A stretch of DNA of 64,000 bases from positions 186,001-250,000 of the forward strand of contig NZ_FNFL01000001.1 of NCBI RefSeq assembly GCF_900101125.1. The letters run 5' to 3'. Below the pieces are notes generated by a model. It was not told where the DNA came from. It ran no database searches and was given only the letters and a program-made list of their open reading frames with translations. This stretch comes from Sediminibacillus albus. GTDB taxonomy: Bacteria > Bacillota > Bacilli > Bacillales > Amphibacillaceae. The stretch's first letter is position 1. Every line of letters starts with the position of its first letter. The position numbers and the translations under genes are program-made. Below, piece after piece: positions 1-8,966 of the stretch.

Positions 1-1
1 T

Positions 2-214
2 AAGCGAATTTGGAATCGCGAGGCTGAGGCTGTGTTTCCTGGACAGGATTACTTTATTACTTATGCTTCTGAATATTTTGCTGAAATGTTTTCTTATTAT
101 TACTATGGCTCCGATGCTGCAAACAAAATGTTCGCCAAGGCACCGGAAACCTATCGATTTTTCTTAAAGCTTCAGGATTTGGACATTCACCAATTCGAAG
201 CCTACTATTACTAA
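2..214 (+). CDS. C-terminal end of a lethal-factor-like (ATLF domain) protein, partial
   Basis: The reading frame is open from the window edge to a TAA at 212-214, so the 5' part lies outside. The visible ~70 residues contain [11 protein letters not shown] followed by an aromatic stretch and [11 protein letters not shown]. This matches the pattern I recall from the tail of the anthrax lethal factor family, where a Tyr and the first Glu of an E-x-F-A-E-x-F motif complete the zinc site and an APKTFxF motif follows. If so, this is the end of a zinc metalloprotease-like domain; the HExxH part would be upstream. It ends 22 nt before thyA. The assignment rests on a short tail only, so another Bacillaceae protein with a similar tail is possible. 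Confidence 0.5.
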   Translation, partial: KRIWNREAEAVFPGQDYFITYASEYFAEMFSYYYYGSDAANKMFAKAPETYRFFLKLQDLDIHQFEAYYY

Positions 215-236
215 TTTGAAGGAAGGAAAGTTAAAG

Positions 237-1196
237 ATGAGTGACGGAGAAAAAACATACTTAGATTTGTGCAGAATGGTGTTAGAAACAGGTACGAAAA
301 AAGAGGACAGAACAAATACAGGCACATATTCGCTATTCGGCCATCAAATGCGATTTGACTTAAGCAAAGGATTTCCTTTATTAACAACCAAACGTGTGCC
401 ATTTCGTTTAATTGCCAGTGAATTGTTATGGTTTATAAAGGGAGATACGAATATCCGTTACTTATTGGAAAATAACAATAACATTTGGAACGAGTGGGCG
501 TTTAAGAACTGGATCGAGAGTGACGAATATCAAGGGCCGGATATGTCTGACTTTGGTCATAGAAGCCAAAATGACCCTGCTTTTAAAGTAGCTTACGAGA
601 AGGAAATGGACAACTTTAAACAAAAAATTTTAACCGATGACTCCTTCTCTGAAAAATACGGAGACCTTGGTTCTGTGTACGGTCAGCAATGGAGAGCCTG
701 GAAAACGTCTAAAGGAGAAACACTGGATCAATTGAAGCAAGTAATAGAAGCAATTAAAACCAATCCGGACTCACGCAGGCATATTGTAACAGCCTGGAAT
801 CCGGAGGATGTGCCAGGTAATATGGCTTTGCCTCCTTGCCATACGATGTTTCAGTTTTACGTTGCTGAAGGAAAACTGTCGTGTCAGCTTTATCAACGGA
901 GTGGCGATATCTTCTTAGGCATTCCTTTCAATATTGCCAGCTATGCGTTATTAACCCATTTGATCGCCTACGAGTGTGGCTTGGAAGCAGGGGAGTTCAT
1001 TCACACCTTGGGAGATGCCCATATTTATTCCAATCATTTAGAACAGGTAAGGACTCAGCTGGAACGCACCCCGTATCAACTGCCAGAGCTAGTAATTGAC
1101 CAACATGCCTGCTCGCTTTTTGAGATAGAAATGAAAGACTTACACATCAAAGATTATCAATCTCATCCGCCAATCAAGGCTCCAGTAGCCGTTTAG
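237..1196 (+). CDS. thyA: Thymidylate synthase ThyA, long (L. casei-like) form
   Basis: Converts dUMP to dTMP with methylene-tetrahydrofolate in the cytoplasm. The protein is 319 aa. The catalytic Cys sits in PPCHTMFQF at residue 201, the substrate-binding motif [18 protein letters not shown] follows, and an N-terminal RTNTGT loop is present. An extra segment of roughly 50 residues after the WNEW region ([11 protein letters not shown] onward) marks the long form known from Lactobacillus casei rather than the short E. coli form. The ATG at 237 is chosen over an in-frame TTG at 216 because AAGGAAGG lies about 8 nt upstream of it. dfrA follows after 24 nt, giving the usual thymidylate-folate pair. 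Confidence 0.97.
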   Translation: MSDGEKTYLDLCRMVLETGTKKEDRTNTGTYSLFGHQMRFDLSKGFPLLTTKRVPFRLIASELLWFIKGDTNIRYLLENNNNIWNEWAFKNWIESDEYQGPDMSDFGHRSQNDPAFKVAYEKEMDNFKQKILTDDSFSEKYGDLGSVYGQQWRAWKTSKGETLDQLKQVIEAIKTNPDSRRHIVTAWNPEDVPGNMALPPCHTMFQFYVAEGKLSCQLYQRSGDIFLGIPFNIASYALLTHLIAYECGLEAGEFIHTLGDAHIYSNHLEQVRTQLERTPYQLPELVIDQHACSLFEIEMKDLHIKDYQSHPPIKAPVAV

Positions 1197-1220
1197 CTGC
1201 TGATCAAAAGGAGGAAAATG

Positions 1221-1721
1221 ATGATATCTCTGCTTTATGCCATGGATCACGCCAGAGTTATTGGCTATAAGAATGACTTGCCTTGGAGGCTTCCAAATGA
1301 TTTAAAATTCTTCAAGCGTCTAACAACTTCCCATTGTGTCATCATGGGGAGAAAAACCTTTGAGTCCATGAATGGACCTCTTCCTAACCGGAAAAATGTA
1401 ATACTTACCCGGGATGAAGAATACCATCCGGAGGGCTGTGAGGTTATCCATTCGATTGATACAATCGTCGATTGGAGTAAGGCAAATCCGGAGGAAGAGT
1501 ATTTTGTCATTGGCGGGGGAGATATTTTTGAACAAATCCTTCCTTTTTCCGATCGTATGTATATGACGCTTATCGATGAGGAATTTCCGGGGGATACCTA
1601 TTTTCCTATGTTCGATGAAAGTGAATGGTCGTTGACAAGAAAGGAAAAAGGCGAGAAGAATGAAAAAAATCCTTATGACTATTATTTTATCCAGTATGAC
1701 CGGAAATCAGGCAGGAAGTAA
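1221..1721 (+). CDS. dfrA: Dihydrofolate reductase
   Basis: Reduces dihydrofolate, produced by ThyA, back to tetrahydrofolate using NADPH. The protein is 166 aa, typical for chromosomal DHFR. RVIGYKNDLPWRLPNDL places the proton-donor Asp at residue 27, as in the E. coli enzyme. IMGRKTFESM is the NADPH-binding segment and VIGGGDIFEQ the second nucleotide-binding loop. Two adjacent ATG codons exist at 1218 and 1221; the second has the better spacing (6 nt) from AGGAGG and gives the family N-terminus MISLL. Co-transcription with thyA is likely given the 24-nt gap. Confidence 0.96.
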   Translation: MISLLYAMDHARVIGYKNDLPWRLPNDLKFFKRLTTSHCVIMGRKTFESMNGPLPNRKNVILTRDEEYHPEGCEVIHSIDTIVDWSKANPEEEYFVIGGGDIFEQILPFSDRMYMTLIDEEFPGDTYFPMFDESEWSLTRKEKGEKNEKNPYDYYFIQYDRKSGRK

Positions 1722-1736
1722 CTTGTCTAATCCGGC

Positions 1737-1766
1737 TTACAGGTAGGAAATGCCTGGTATTATAAT
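1737..1766 (+). promoter_or_regulatory. Candidate sigma-A promoter for the tatA pair
   Basis: TTACAG at 1737-1742 and a perfect TATAAT at 1761-1766 are separated by 18 nt, between dfrA and the first tatA. The expected transcript would carry a leader of about 140 nt. Inferred by eye only. Confidence 0.45.
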
Positions 1767-1911
1767 AGAAAACTTTTATTTTATTAGGACATGCAGCAAA
1801 AAAAGTGGTAAGATGGACGAGAAATATAAACCGTAGGTGTTTTTGTTTTGTAAGTTATTGATTTTTCAACCATCAATTAGGTTACTTAATAGTAGGCAGG
1901 TGATTGATAAG

Positions 1912-2109
1912 ATGTTAACATCTATTGGCATCCCAGGGCTAATACTGATTTTAATTATTGCTCTAGTCGTTTTTGGTCCGAAAAAATTGCCTGAAATTGG
2001 CAAAGCAACGGGTCAAACGTTAAAAGAATTCAAGAATTCAACCAAAGAACTTACGGAAGATTCTTTCGATGAACAAAAGCATGCAGACTCAGATAAGGAA
2101 AACAAATAA
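1912..2109 (+). CDS. tatA: Sec-independent translocase subunit TatA, copy 1
   Basis: A 65-aa single-span TatA/E protein. The hydrophobic helix [17 protein letters not shown] ends in FGP, followed by the amphipathic helix [18 protein letters not shown] and a charged tail, which is the standard TatA layout. ATG 1912 is preceded by AGGTGA; an earlier in-frame start at 1837 would put polar residues before the membrane helix and lacks a good RBS. A second, very similar tatA starts 20 nt downstream and tatC follows, so this is the first of two tandem TatA genes of the main Tat system. Confidence 0.92.
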   Translation: MLTSIGIPGLILILIIALVVFGPKKLPEIGKATGQTLKEFKNSTKELTEDSFDEQKHADSDKENK

Positions 2110-2129
2110 AGTTAGCGGAGTGATGCGTT

Positions 2130-2312
2130 ATGTTTAGCAATATCGGCTTTCCCGGCTTAATCTTGATTTTGGTTATTGCCTTGGTTGTTTTTGGTCCTGC
2201 CAAACTTCCGGAAATCGGTAAAGCGGTCGGCAGCTCTTTGAAGGAATTTAAAAAAGCCACTAGAGATATTGTGGCGGACGAAGATGCCAGCAAAACAGAG
2301 GATAAAAAATAA
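2130..2312 (+). CDS. tatA: Sec-independent translocase subunit TatA, copy 2
   Basis: A 60-aa TatA with helix [25 protein letters not shown] and an amphipathic helix followed by an acidic-lysine tail. It differs from the copy just upstream in the loop after FGP (AK versus KK) and in the tail, so the pair looks like a local duplication that has begun to diverge. Start ATG 2130 follows a GGAG sequence at about 2116-2119. The downstream tatC is 189 nt away, with a hairpin in between. Firmicute Tat systems usually need one bifunctional TatA per TatC; why two are kept here is not evident. Confidence 0.9.
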   Translation: MFSNIGFPGLILILVIALVVFGPAKLPEIGKAVGSSLKEFKKATRDIVADEDASKTEDKK

Positions 2313-2398
2313 AATAGCGACACATCCATGTAAGTTTTAGGCCGGTCAAAGAAAAGTATCGGTGTACTGCGGAATCCTGTGGTAAGCTGAGTTTTTTC

Positions 2399-2441
2399 TA
2401 AAGAAGGTGTAGGGATAATTATCCTTACATCTTCTTTTCTT
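2399..2441 (+). terminator. Hairpin between tatA copy 2 and tatC
   Basis: AAAGAAGGTGTA-GGATA / TCC-TACATCTTCTTTT forms a long stem followed by a short T-rich run. It would end or attenuate tatA transcription before tatC, so tatC may have partly independent expression. Confidence 0.6.
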
Positions 2442-2501
2442 CCAGCTTGGGATCGAGCATTTTTTCAATCAGCCTTTAAGGAATTGAAGGGGGGAGCAGC
2501 A

Positions 2502-3257
2502 TTGTCCGATTATGATAAAGGCGTCCATAAAGATATGAATATGACTGAACATTTAACAGAGTTGAGGAATCGTATTATCTGGACGGCTGTTATATTTATT
2601 GCTTTCTTTATTATAGGGTTTGTTTTTGTTAAGGATATATATAGCTTTTTTGTGAAAGATTTGGAGTTTTCCTTACATGTGATTAGCCCGGGGGAAATCA
2701 TATGGATTTACTTTACTATGGCTTCTGTAGTCGCTATTATAGGTACCATTCCCTTTTTTTGCCTACAGGCTTGGCTTTTTGTCCGCCCGGGATTGACTCC
2801 AAAAGAGCGCAAGGTTTCGCTCTCCTATATACCAGCGACATTTTTACTGTTTATAGGCGGAATGGCCTTTGGCTATTATGTTTTCGTTGATTTAATCCTC
2901 CCATTTTTATTGTCGTTGAACGATGGGATGTTCAATCAAATTTTTACGGTAGATAAATATTTTCGATTTTTGCTCCGGATAACGCTTCCTTTTGCTATCT
3001 TGTTCGAAATACCGATTATTACGATGTTTTTGACCAGTTTAGGTATTTTGACGCCAAGCTTTATGAGGAAAACCAGGAAATATGCTTATTTGATTCTGGT
3101 TATTATCGGCACCATGATCTCGCCGCCTGATTTTGTCCTACAAATTGTGGTAGCCGTTCCTTTAATTCTCCTGTATGAAATCAGTATTTTCTTGTCTAGT
3201 TTTACTTACAGAAGAAAACAAAAAAAGCATGAGGACTTTATGAATAACAACGAATAG
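2502..3257 (+). CDS. tatC: Sec-independent translocase subunit TatC, copy 1
   Basis: The 251-aa polytopic membrane component that recognises twin-arginine signal peptides. The conserved N-terminal MTEHLTELRNRI motif precedes the first helix. Several hydrophobic segments follow, including FVRPGLTPKERK and the ISPPDFVLQIVVAVPLILLYE segment typical of TatC helices 5-6. The TTG at 2502 is preferred because a long G-rich Shine-Dalgarno (AAGGGGGGAG) lies 5 nt upstream; the in-frame TTG at 2484 lies before that site. It is one of two tatC genes in the window; the second is at 57.1-57.8 kb. Confidence 0.94.
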   Translation: MSDYDKGVHKDMNMTEHLTELRNRIIWTAVIFIAFFIIGFVFVKDIYSFFVKDLEFSLHVISPGEIIWIYFTMASVVAIIGTIPFFCLQAWLFVRPGLTPKERKVSLSYIPATFLLFIGGMAFGYYVFVDLILPFLLSLNDGMFNQIFTVDKYFRFLLRITLPFAILFEIPIITMFLTSLGILTPSFMRKTRKYAYLILVIIGTMISPPDFVLQIVVAVPLILLYEISIFLSSFTYRRKQKKHEDFMNNNE

Positions 3258-3273
3258 GGGAGGTGGAAGGACA

Positions 3274-3492
3274 TTGCGTTCTTTTTATCATTATATGATG
3301 AGATATCGGGGAGCCGGCCCTAGAAGTAATGAACGGCGCCTTGCTGATTGGATGTTTAATGACCATGACTTCCCTAAACAAGCAACTTCTTATGATGAAG
3401 TCAGCCGTTACTTAGAATGGAACATCCCGTTTACTGAAGCCTCTCAAGTATTTGACCGTTTGTGGGAGGATTATTTAAATAATGAAAGTTGA
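3274..3492 (+). CDS. YozE family small protein (SAM-like fold)
   Basis: A 72-aa soluble protein beginning MRSFYHYMMRYRG and containing LADWMFNDHDFPKQATSYDEVSRYLE, which I recognise as the YozE/UPF0346 family of Bacilli. No catalytic motif is visible and its role is unknown. The start codon is TTG at 3274, 7 nt after GGGGAGGTGG. It begins 16 nt after tatC and is followed by a clear terminator, so it is probably the last gene of the tat transcript. Confidence 0.85.
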   Translation: MRSFYHYMMRYRGAGPRSNERRLADWMFNDHDFPKQATSYDEVSRYLEWNIPFTEASQVFDRLWEDYLNNES

Positions 3493-3500
3493 TCGTTTCA

Positions 3501-3535
3501 AAGAAGAGCCCTTGATCGGGCTCTTCTTGTATTTT
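3501..3535 (+). terminator. Rho-independent terminator after the YozE gene
   Basis: AAGAAGAGCCC / GGGCTCTTCTT forms a perfect 11-bp stem with a 6-nt loop, followed by TGTATTTT. Confidence 0.85.
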
Positions 3536-3585
3536 CATGAATTCATTAGCTGTTGGTAATATTGGCAGGTATCCAATTGAACTTT

Positions 3586-3912
3586 TCAGTGAGTTATTTC
3601 TGCCCGGCTGATCTCCGAAAAGCCAATCGAATAGTTTTCTCCATTTTGCCGAATAGTTAACAGTTGTTTCTCTGGTTTGATAGCAGTAATCTTTCCGGTA
3701 ATCACGAGTTTGCTGCTTTGGCGGAAGACTATCAACTTCACGGGTTTACCCTGCTCCCAAGCTTCAGAAACTACCAGGCTTATTACCTCCAGCTCCTGGT
3801 CATCTATAATTGGTTTTGACTGTTTCTCATCCTCTGCCCATAAGCTGCGAAGCATTTCCACATGCTCTGGCAGCATTAAAGATGTCCATTTGATTGTTCC
3901 GCGCTCATTCAT
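3586..3912 (-). CDS. YolD-like family protein
   Basis: A 108-aa protein beginning MNERGTIKWTSLMLPEHVEMLRSL, the characteristic start of the YolD family, and ending in a small beta-rich segment. In B. subtilis, YolD-type genes sit with Y-family polymerase genes and belong to the SOS response; that is family knowledge, and there is no polymerase next to this copy. The ATG at 3912 is chosen because GAAAGGAG lies upstream at suitable spacing; a further in-frame start extends it by 11 residues without support. It is divergent from sbcDC, and the shared upstream region holds two SOS-box-like sequences. Confidence 0.85.
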   Translation of the reverse strand: MNERGTIKWTSLMLPEHVEMLRSLWAEDEKQSKPIIDDQELEVISLVVSEAWEQGKPVKLIVFRQSSKLVITGKITAIKPEKQLLTIRQNGENYSIGFSEISRAEITH

Positions 3913-3942
3913 GTTGTAACACTCCTTTCCATTTATTATAAC

Positions 3943-3956
3943 CAAACAGGTGTTCT
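3943..3956. promoter_or_regulatory. SOS-box-like (LexA) site 1
   Basis: CAAACAGGTGTTCT matches 12 of 14 positions of the B. subtilis consensus CGAACRNRYGTTYG as I remember it. It lies 30 nt upstream of the YolD start and 135 nt upstream of sbcD. Confidence 0.5.
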
Positions 3957-3971
3957 ACAATCAATGGAAAT

Positions 3972-3985
3972 AGAACCTATGTTTG
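3972..3985. promoter_or_regulatory. SOS-box-like (LexA) site 2
   Basis: AGAACCTATGTTTG matches 12 of 14 positions of CGAACRNRYGTTYG. It lies 29 nt from site 1 in the same divergent intergenic region between the YolD gene and sbcDC. Two such sites together make chance less likely. Confidence 0.55.
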
Positions 3986-4090
3986 GTTTAAAATGGAGAA
4001 GCATAAATAAGATTAGAAAGAAAATGGCAGCTGCATTTAATTAAAACACGATTGGAAAACGTGCTAAAATAACATATAGGAGGGAATACC

Positions 4091-5245
4091 GTGAAAATAT
4101 TACATACCGCAGATTGGCATTTAGGGAAAATAGTTAATAGTGTTCATATGACGGAAGATCAAGCCTTTATTCTCGATCAGTTGCTGGAGATAATCAAAGA
4201 AGAAAAGCCTGACGCAATTATTATTGCCGGGGATCTTTATGACCGTTCAGTACCGCCGAAGGAAGCAGTCGAACTACTAAACAACATGTTAACCACAATC
4301 ATTTCTGAGTTACATATCCCAGTATTGGCGATCTCAGGCAATCATGACAGTCCAGACAGACTAGACTTCGGAAGCAGACTGTTTCGCTCGCAAGGGTTAT
4401 ATTTGGAAACCAAATTTAAAGGAGATTTATCACCAGTAACTTTATATGATGATTACGGCCCTGTCCATTTTCATTTGATTCCATACATCGAACCGGCAGA
4501 TGCCAGAGCATTTTTCAACGATGACGAGATTCACTCTCACCAATCAGCAATGGAAGCGGTAGTGCGGCATATAGAGTCGACCAATGATATGAATGAACGC
4601 CATGTTTTCGTGGGACATGCCTTCCTTGCTGGCGGAATGGAATCAGAGTCAGAGGAACGCTTATCCATGATTGGCGGGAGCCCTTATGTAGATGCCCACT
4701 TATTTTACAACTTTTCTTATGTAGCACTTGGGCATTTGCATCAGCCGCAACGTGTATTAAAAGAAAATATCCGTTACAGCGGATCGATATTAAAATACTC
4801 TTTTTCAGAAGCGAAGCAAAAAAAGTCAACGACTATACTGGAATTGGACCAGCAAGGATTTTGCGAACTGTCTTATCGTCCATTAGTGCCGAAGAGGGAT
4901 ATGAAGGTTGTAGAAGCATATTTTGAAGCGTTAATCAGCGGATCAATCGATATTTCTCCGGATGATTATTTACATGTTCAGTTACTTGATGATGGCCAAT
5001 TAGTGGATCCAATGGGGAAATTAAGAAAACGGTACCCGAATATTCTACGGCTGGAACGTAAGGCACTTGCGTCCCAAGTGCAGTTAAACGATCTAAGCAG
5101 AATCCGCGAGAAGCAACGAATGTCCCACACAGAGCTTTTTGAAGCTTTCTATATGGAAATGAAGGGCGAAGAAATCCCCGAGGAAAGAAAACAGCAAATG
5201 AATCAAGTAGTACAGCTATTAATGGAAGAGGAGAGAGGGAAGTAA
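4091..5245 (+). CDS. sbcD: Exonuclease subunit SbcD (Mre11-like)
   Basis: A 384-aa Mn-dependent nuclease subunit of the SbcCD complex, which opens hairpins and processes double-strand ends. The phosphodiesterase motifs are in order: TADWHLG near residue 6, GDLYDR near 46-51, GNHDSPDRL near 82-90, a GHAFLAGG segment, and LGHLHQPQ. The C-terminal part carries the capping domain. It starts with GTG at 4091 behind AGGAGGG. Its stop is one base before sbcC, so the two are almost certainly translationally coupled. The SOS-like sites upstream suggest damage control of the pair. Confidence 0.95.
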   Translation: MKILHTADWHLGKIVNSVHMTEDQAFILDQLLEIIKEEKPDAIIIAGDLYDRSVPPKEAVELLNNMLTTIISELHIPVLAISGNHDSPDRLDFGSRLFRSQGLYLETKFKGDLSPVTLYDDYGPVHFHLIPYIEPADARAFFNDDEIHSHQSAMEAVVRHIESTNDMNERHVFVGHAFLAGGMESESEERLSMIGGSPYVDAHLFYNFSYVALGHLHQPQRVLKENIRYSGSILKYSFSEAKQKKSTTILELDQQGFCELSYRPLVPKRDMKVVEAYFEALISGSIDISPDDYLHVQLLDDGQLVDPMGKLRKRYPNILRLERKALASQVQLNDLSRIREKQRMSHTELFEAFYMEMKGEEIPEERKQQMNQVVQLLMEEERGK

Positions 5246-5246
5246 T

Positions 5247-8200
5247 ATGCGTGCCATTTCATTATCAATGACAGCTTTTGGTCCTTACAAAGAAAAACAA
5301 ACGGTAGATTTCAGAGAAATCGGTGAAGAAACGATATTTTTGATTACTGGTCCTACAGGCGCGGGAAAAACAACTATTTTTGATGCCATTTGCTACGCAT
5401 TGTACGGAAGAGCCAGCGGAAGTGACCGGGATCATGATTCGCTTAGAAGCCACTTTGCCGAAATAGACTTCTCCACAGAAATCAGCTTTTGTTTTTCCTT
5501 GAGGGGAAAAACCTATCATGTAACAAGGTATCCAAAGCAATTGAAGCGGAAAGCGCGTGGCGAAGGGCTTACGGAGGATCCAGCAAGGGCTGAATTATAT
5601 GAGATTCAAGACGGACAGAAGGTTTTGCTTTCCTCGAAAATCAAGGACGTAAATGAAACGTTAGAAGAAAAACTTGGCCTGGATTACGAACAATTTCGCA
5701 AAATGATAATGATTCCCCAAGGGGAATTCCGCAAATTGATTTCAGAAAACAGCAAGGAAAGAGAAGAAATTCTCCAGAAAATTTTTCACACGTATTTCTA
5801 TGAAAAGATAACAGACGAATTGAAGAAACAATCGAGGGAATTGCATCAATCGATTCAACAGATTGAAACGAGACTGGAACAAGAGGCCGATAAAATAACA
5901 TGGAGGACCTTGGAACCAGAAGAAACAGATTCTATCGAGGATATTGCCAATAAGCTGTCAAAGGAAATTGATATAGTGAAGCAGGAGCTGGCCGAAACGG
6001 AAGAAGCCCTGAAACGGGAAAAGACGGAATTGAACCAAGTGCAGGCAGCATACTATCATGGCAAACAGTTGGAGGAAAAGTACAAGGAATACGATGAATT
6101 AAAAGGCACAGAGAAAGAATTGACAGAAATGCAGCCTGTCATCGAAAGCAAGCAGGAAAAACAACTTCTTGCTGAAAAGGCTGCTAAAGTCATTCCATTT
6201 GAAGAACAGGCTCTTAACAGGAAGCGGGAGTGGGACGAGCAAGCAGCACGCCTAAAAGAGCAAAAAGAAAAAAAAGAGGGGGTTGAGCAGCGCTTTGAAG
6301 CAGCAAGAGCGGGCTATGAAAAAGAACTAAACCGGGAAAATGAACGCGAAAAATTAAAAGAAACCATTGAAACAAATAAAAAGCAATTAGAAAAATTAAA
6401 ACAATATAAGCAGCTTAACCAGGAGAAGCAAAAGGTCGAGCAGGAAAAACTAGCAATAGAGAGAGAAATCGTTGATGTCGATAAACAACTGGACACCCTA
6501 ATCAGCAAGCGGGAACAGTTGGAAAAAAAACTTCAAGCCCAAAATCAGATGACAAAAGAGTACTACAAGGCAGAACGGGATTGGAAAGAGGCTCTGGAAA
6601 AACCGAAGAAATTGGAAGAGATAATCAAGCAAAACGATAAACTGAAGAATATGCGAAACAATTTTCAAAACGTGCAAAAACAATATGGCGAAAAGCAAAA
6701 AACGATCGAAACATTGCAAAAGTCGATTAAAAATCTGGAGGATGGGCAAAAAAGCAATCACGCTATCTTGCTCGCCCAAGAGCTGCAAGCCGGGAAAGCA
6801 TGTCCAGTTTGCGGTTCAACGGAACATCCGGTAAAAGCAGCTGGTACGACCACAGAAATTTCTGATCATCAACTTGAGGAGTTGCATGAAAAGCTCGAAG
6901 CTGAAAAGAAGAGCTTTAATGAGTGGCAAAACCGGTATATTCAAGTGAAATCCGAAGGCCAGGCACAACGCTCATTGATCGACCAGCTTTACCAGGACTT
7001 CGAAACAAGTCTAGGCGAATTTAATGAACAAGCTATCCATGACCATCTAAAACGTTCAAGAGAAGAAGTGGAATCTAAAAGAGAGCAGAAGGAAGCGGTA
7101 GAAAAACAGTTGAAAAGCATTGAGGAAGCAAGCGCCTTACGCGAACGAGTATTAACAAACATCCGCAGCAAACAAACAGAGATGGAAAACAAGAAACAAT
7201 CAAAAGAAAAAGTAACAGAAGCATGGCTGAAAATCAACATGCAAATGGAACATACCAAACAGGAAATCGGACAGCCTGATAAGGATCCTGCCGATTTACA
7301 AAAGGAGATAACTGCCCAGGAACGATCATTGACAGACTGGCTGGAAACTTGGGAGAAAATGAAACAAGATTACCAAGAGTCAAAAGAACAGCTGCAACAG
7401 TTCCAAACCATTTTACAACAGCAGGACACCTTTACGAAAGAGACGGAACAAAAATACAGTAAGGATTTAGACAAATTCGAGAGTATGATAGCATCGAATG
7501 GTTTCTCTTCTATAGCAGCTTATCAGTCTGCCCGCTTGACAGAAGCGGAGCGATCACAGTTGCAAACAGAAATTGATACATTTAACCAAAGAAAGCAGCT
7601 AGTTAAGGAAAGATTACAGGAGACAGCTAAACATTTAGAGAATAGTGATAAGCCGAATATTGAAAAGTTACAGGAAACGTTAAGCGCAAAGGAAAAAGCT
7701 CTCGAGCAAGTAAATCAGACACTTCAACAATTGAAATTTTCCCATCATGCCCTCGGACAAATTAGCGATACTATGCACGGATTGCTCGAGGAACATCATA
7801 ATAAAGCAAAACAGTATTATGATATCGGGGAACTTGCCGATTTAGCGCGAGGAGAAAACCATTTAAGACTTTCATTTGAACGATATGTGTTATCTTCTTT
7901 CCTTGATGAAATTTTATTACAGGCAAATTTGAGATTTGGGCAAATGACCGAACATCGGTATCAATTAATCCGTAGTGACCAGGTAGCGAAACGGGGAGCA
8001 CAAAGTGGCCTGGATTTGGAAGTATTGGACCACCATACTGGCCAGCAGCGTTCTGTCAAAACCTTGTCAGGCGGAGAAGGATTTAAGGCGTCATTAAGCT
8101 TAGCCCTTGGCATGGCGGATGTTGTCCAGGCACATGCTGGCGGGGTTCAGTTGGAAACGTTATTTATTGATGAAGGCTTTGGAACGCTGGATGAATTATC

Positions 8201-8357
8201 CCTGGAACAGGCAATAGAATGTTTAAAAGGGCTGCAGCAAAGCAACAGGGTTCTCGGCATTATCTCCCACGTTCCCCAGCTTAAGGAAGAGATTCCCGCC
8301 AAGCTGCAAATAACACCTTCACAAACCGGATCGAATGTAGCCTTTACTTTTTCCTGA
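5247..8357 (+). CDS. sbcC: Exonuclease subunit SbcC (Rad50-like SMC ATPase)
   Basis: A 1036-aa ATPase subunit of SbcCD. The Walker A motif GPTGAGKTT lies at about residues 35-43. Two long coiled-coil arms are rich in E, K and Q. The zinc hook CPVCG is at residues 519-523, the ABC signature LSGGE begins at residue 940, and the Walker B motif LFIDEGFGTLDE follows. Length and motif spacing are normal for Firmicute SbcC. The ATG at 5247 follows GAGGAGAGAGGG inside the sbcD tail, one base after its stop. A downstream intergenic of 151 nt precedes the next gene. Confidence 0.96.
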   Translation: MRAISLSMTAFGPYKEKQTVDFREIGEETIFLITGPTGAGKTTIFDAICYALYGRASGSDRDHDSLRSHFAEIDFSTEISFCFSLRGKTYHVTRYPKQLKRKARGEGLTEDPARAELYEIQDGQKVLLSSKIKDVNETLEEKLGLDYEQFRKMIMIPQGEFRKLISENSKEREEILQKIFHTYFYEKITDELKKQSRELHQSIQQIETRLEQEADKITWRTLEPEETDSIEDIANKLSKEIDIVKQELAETEEALKREKTELNQVQAAYYHGKQLEEKYKEYDELKGTEKELTEMQPVIESKQEKQLLAEKAAKVIPFEEQALNRKREWDEQAARLKEQKEKKEGVEQRFEAARAGYEKELNRENEREKLKETIETNKKQLEKLKQYKQLNQEKQKVEQEKLAIEREIVDVDKQLDTLISKREQLEKKLQAQNQMTKEYYKAERDWKEALEKPKKLEEIIKQNDKLKNMRNNFQNVQKQYGEKQKTIETLQKSIKNLEDGQKSNHAILLAQELQAGKACPVCGSTEHPVKAAGTTTEISDHQLEELHEKLEAEKKSFNEWQNRYIQVKSEGQAQRSLIDQLYQDFETSLGEFNEQAIHDHLKRSREEVESKREQKEAVEKQLKSIEEASALRERVLTNIRSKQTEMENKKQSKEKVTEAWLKINMQMEHTKQEIGQPDKDPADLQKEITAQERSLTDWLETWEKMKQDYQESKEQLQQFQTILQQQDTFTKETEQKYSKDLDKFESMIASNGFSSIAAYQSARLTEAERSQLQTEIDTFNQRKQLVKERLQETAKHLENSDKPNIEKLQETLSAKEKALEQVNQTLQQLKFSHHALGQISDTMHGLLEEHHNKAKQYYDIGELADLARGENHLRLSFERYVLSSFLDEILLQANLRFGQMTEHRYQLIRSDQVAKRGAQSGLDLEVLDHHTGQQRSVKTLSGGEGFKASLSLALGMADVVQAHAGGVQLETLFIDEGFGTLDELSLEQAIECLKGLQQSNRVLGIISHVPQLKEEIPAKLQITPSQTGSNVAFTFS

Positions 8358-8508
8358 TTATTCAGTTGCCAATAATTACTCCTTATCGGTGAAAAGTAGA
8401 ACATGGTATAGTGTTAAGTAACTGCTAAACTTGACTAATCTGCCGCTGCAATGAAATGTACAGATATAGGTGGCAGGTTTAACTTTTCAGCCTTACAGGA
8501 GGAATAGC

Positions 8509-8898
8509 ATGAAAGTAATAACCGCATCCACTCCCGAACAGCATCAGTACGTACGGAATCTTGTGGAAGACTTATACAACAGGGTATTTCCTGAATATTT
8601 TTCCGGACAGTACATAGCTGAATTGAAAGCATTCGAACTGATGGATCCGCCTTTCATTGAGGATTTATCTATGATGGAAATATTGGAAGTAACTACTGCC
8701 ATTCAGGCAATAACGTCCATTTTGGATACGTATGCGCAGTACCGGGAGCCGGCTAGTATAAAAAAGTACCAGTGCATATTTGAAAAAAACACACAAATTT
8801 TAGGGAAACATAACGTGAATTTTCCTTTTCGTTTGCATGATTTTCTGGCAGGTGATTACAAAATCACTAAACAAGCGGATAAAACCTTTTATATATAA
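8509..8898 (+). CDS. YhcU / DUF5365 family protein
   Basis: A 129-aa cytoplasmic protein beginning MKVITASTPEQHQYVRNLVEDLYNRVFPEYFS, which resembles B. subtilis YhcU. The family has no known function and no catalytic motif is visible. ATG 8509 follows CAGGAGGAA with 6-nt spacing; an earlier in-frame start at 8470 would include the RBS in the coding region. It appears to be a single-gene unit. Confidence 0.75.
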   Translation: MKVITASTPEQHQYVRNLVEDLYNRVFPEYFSGQYIAELKAFELMDPPFIEDLSMMEILEVTTAIQAITSILDTYAQYREPASIKKYQCIFEKNTQILGKHNVNFPFRLHDFLAGDYKITKQADKTFYI

Positions 8899-8966
8899 TA
8901 AATCTTGCCAATCCTTCCTATGTGTCTTAGGATAAAGGGAACAGTTACGATGGAGGAGAGTATTAT

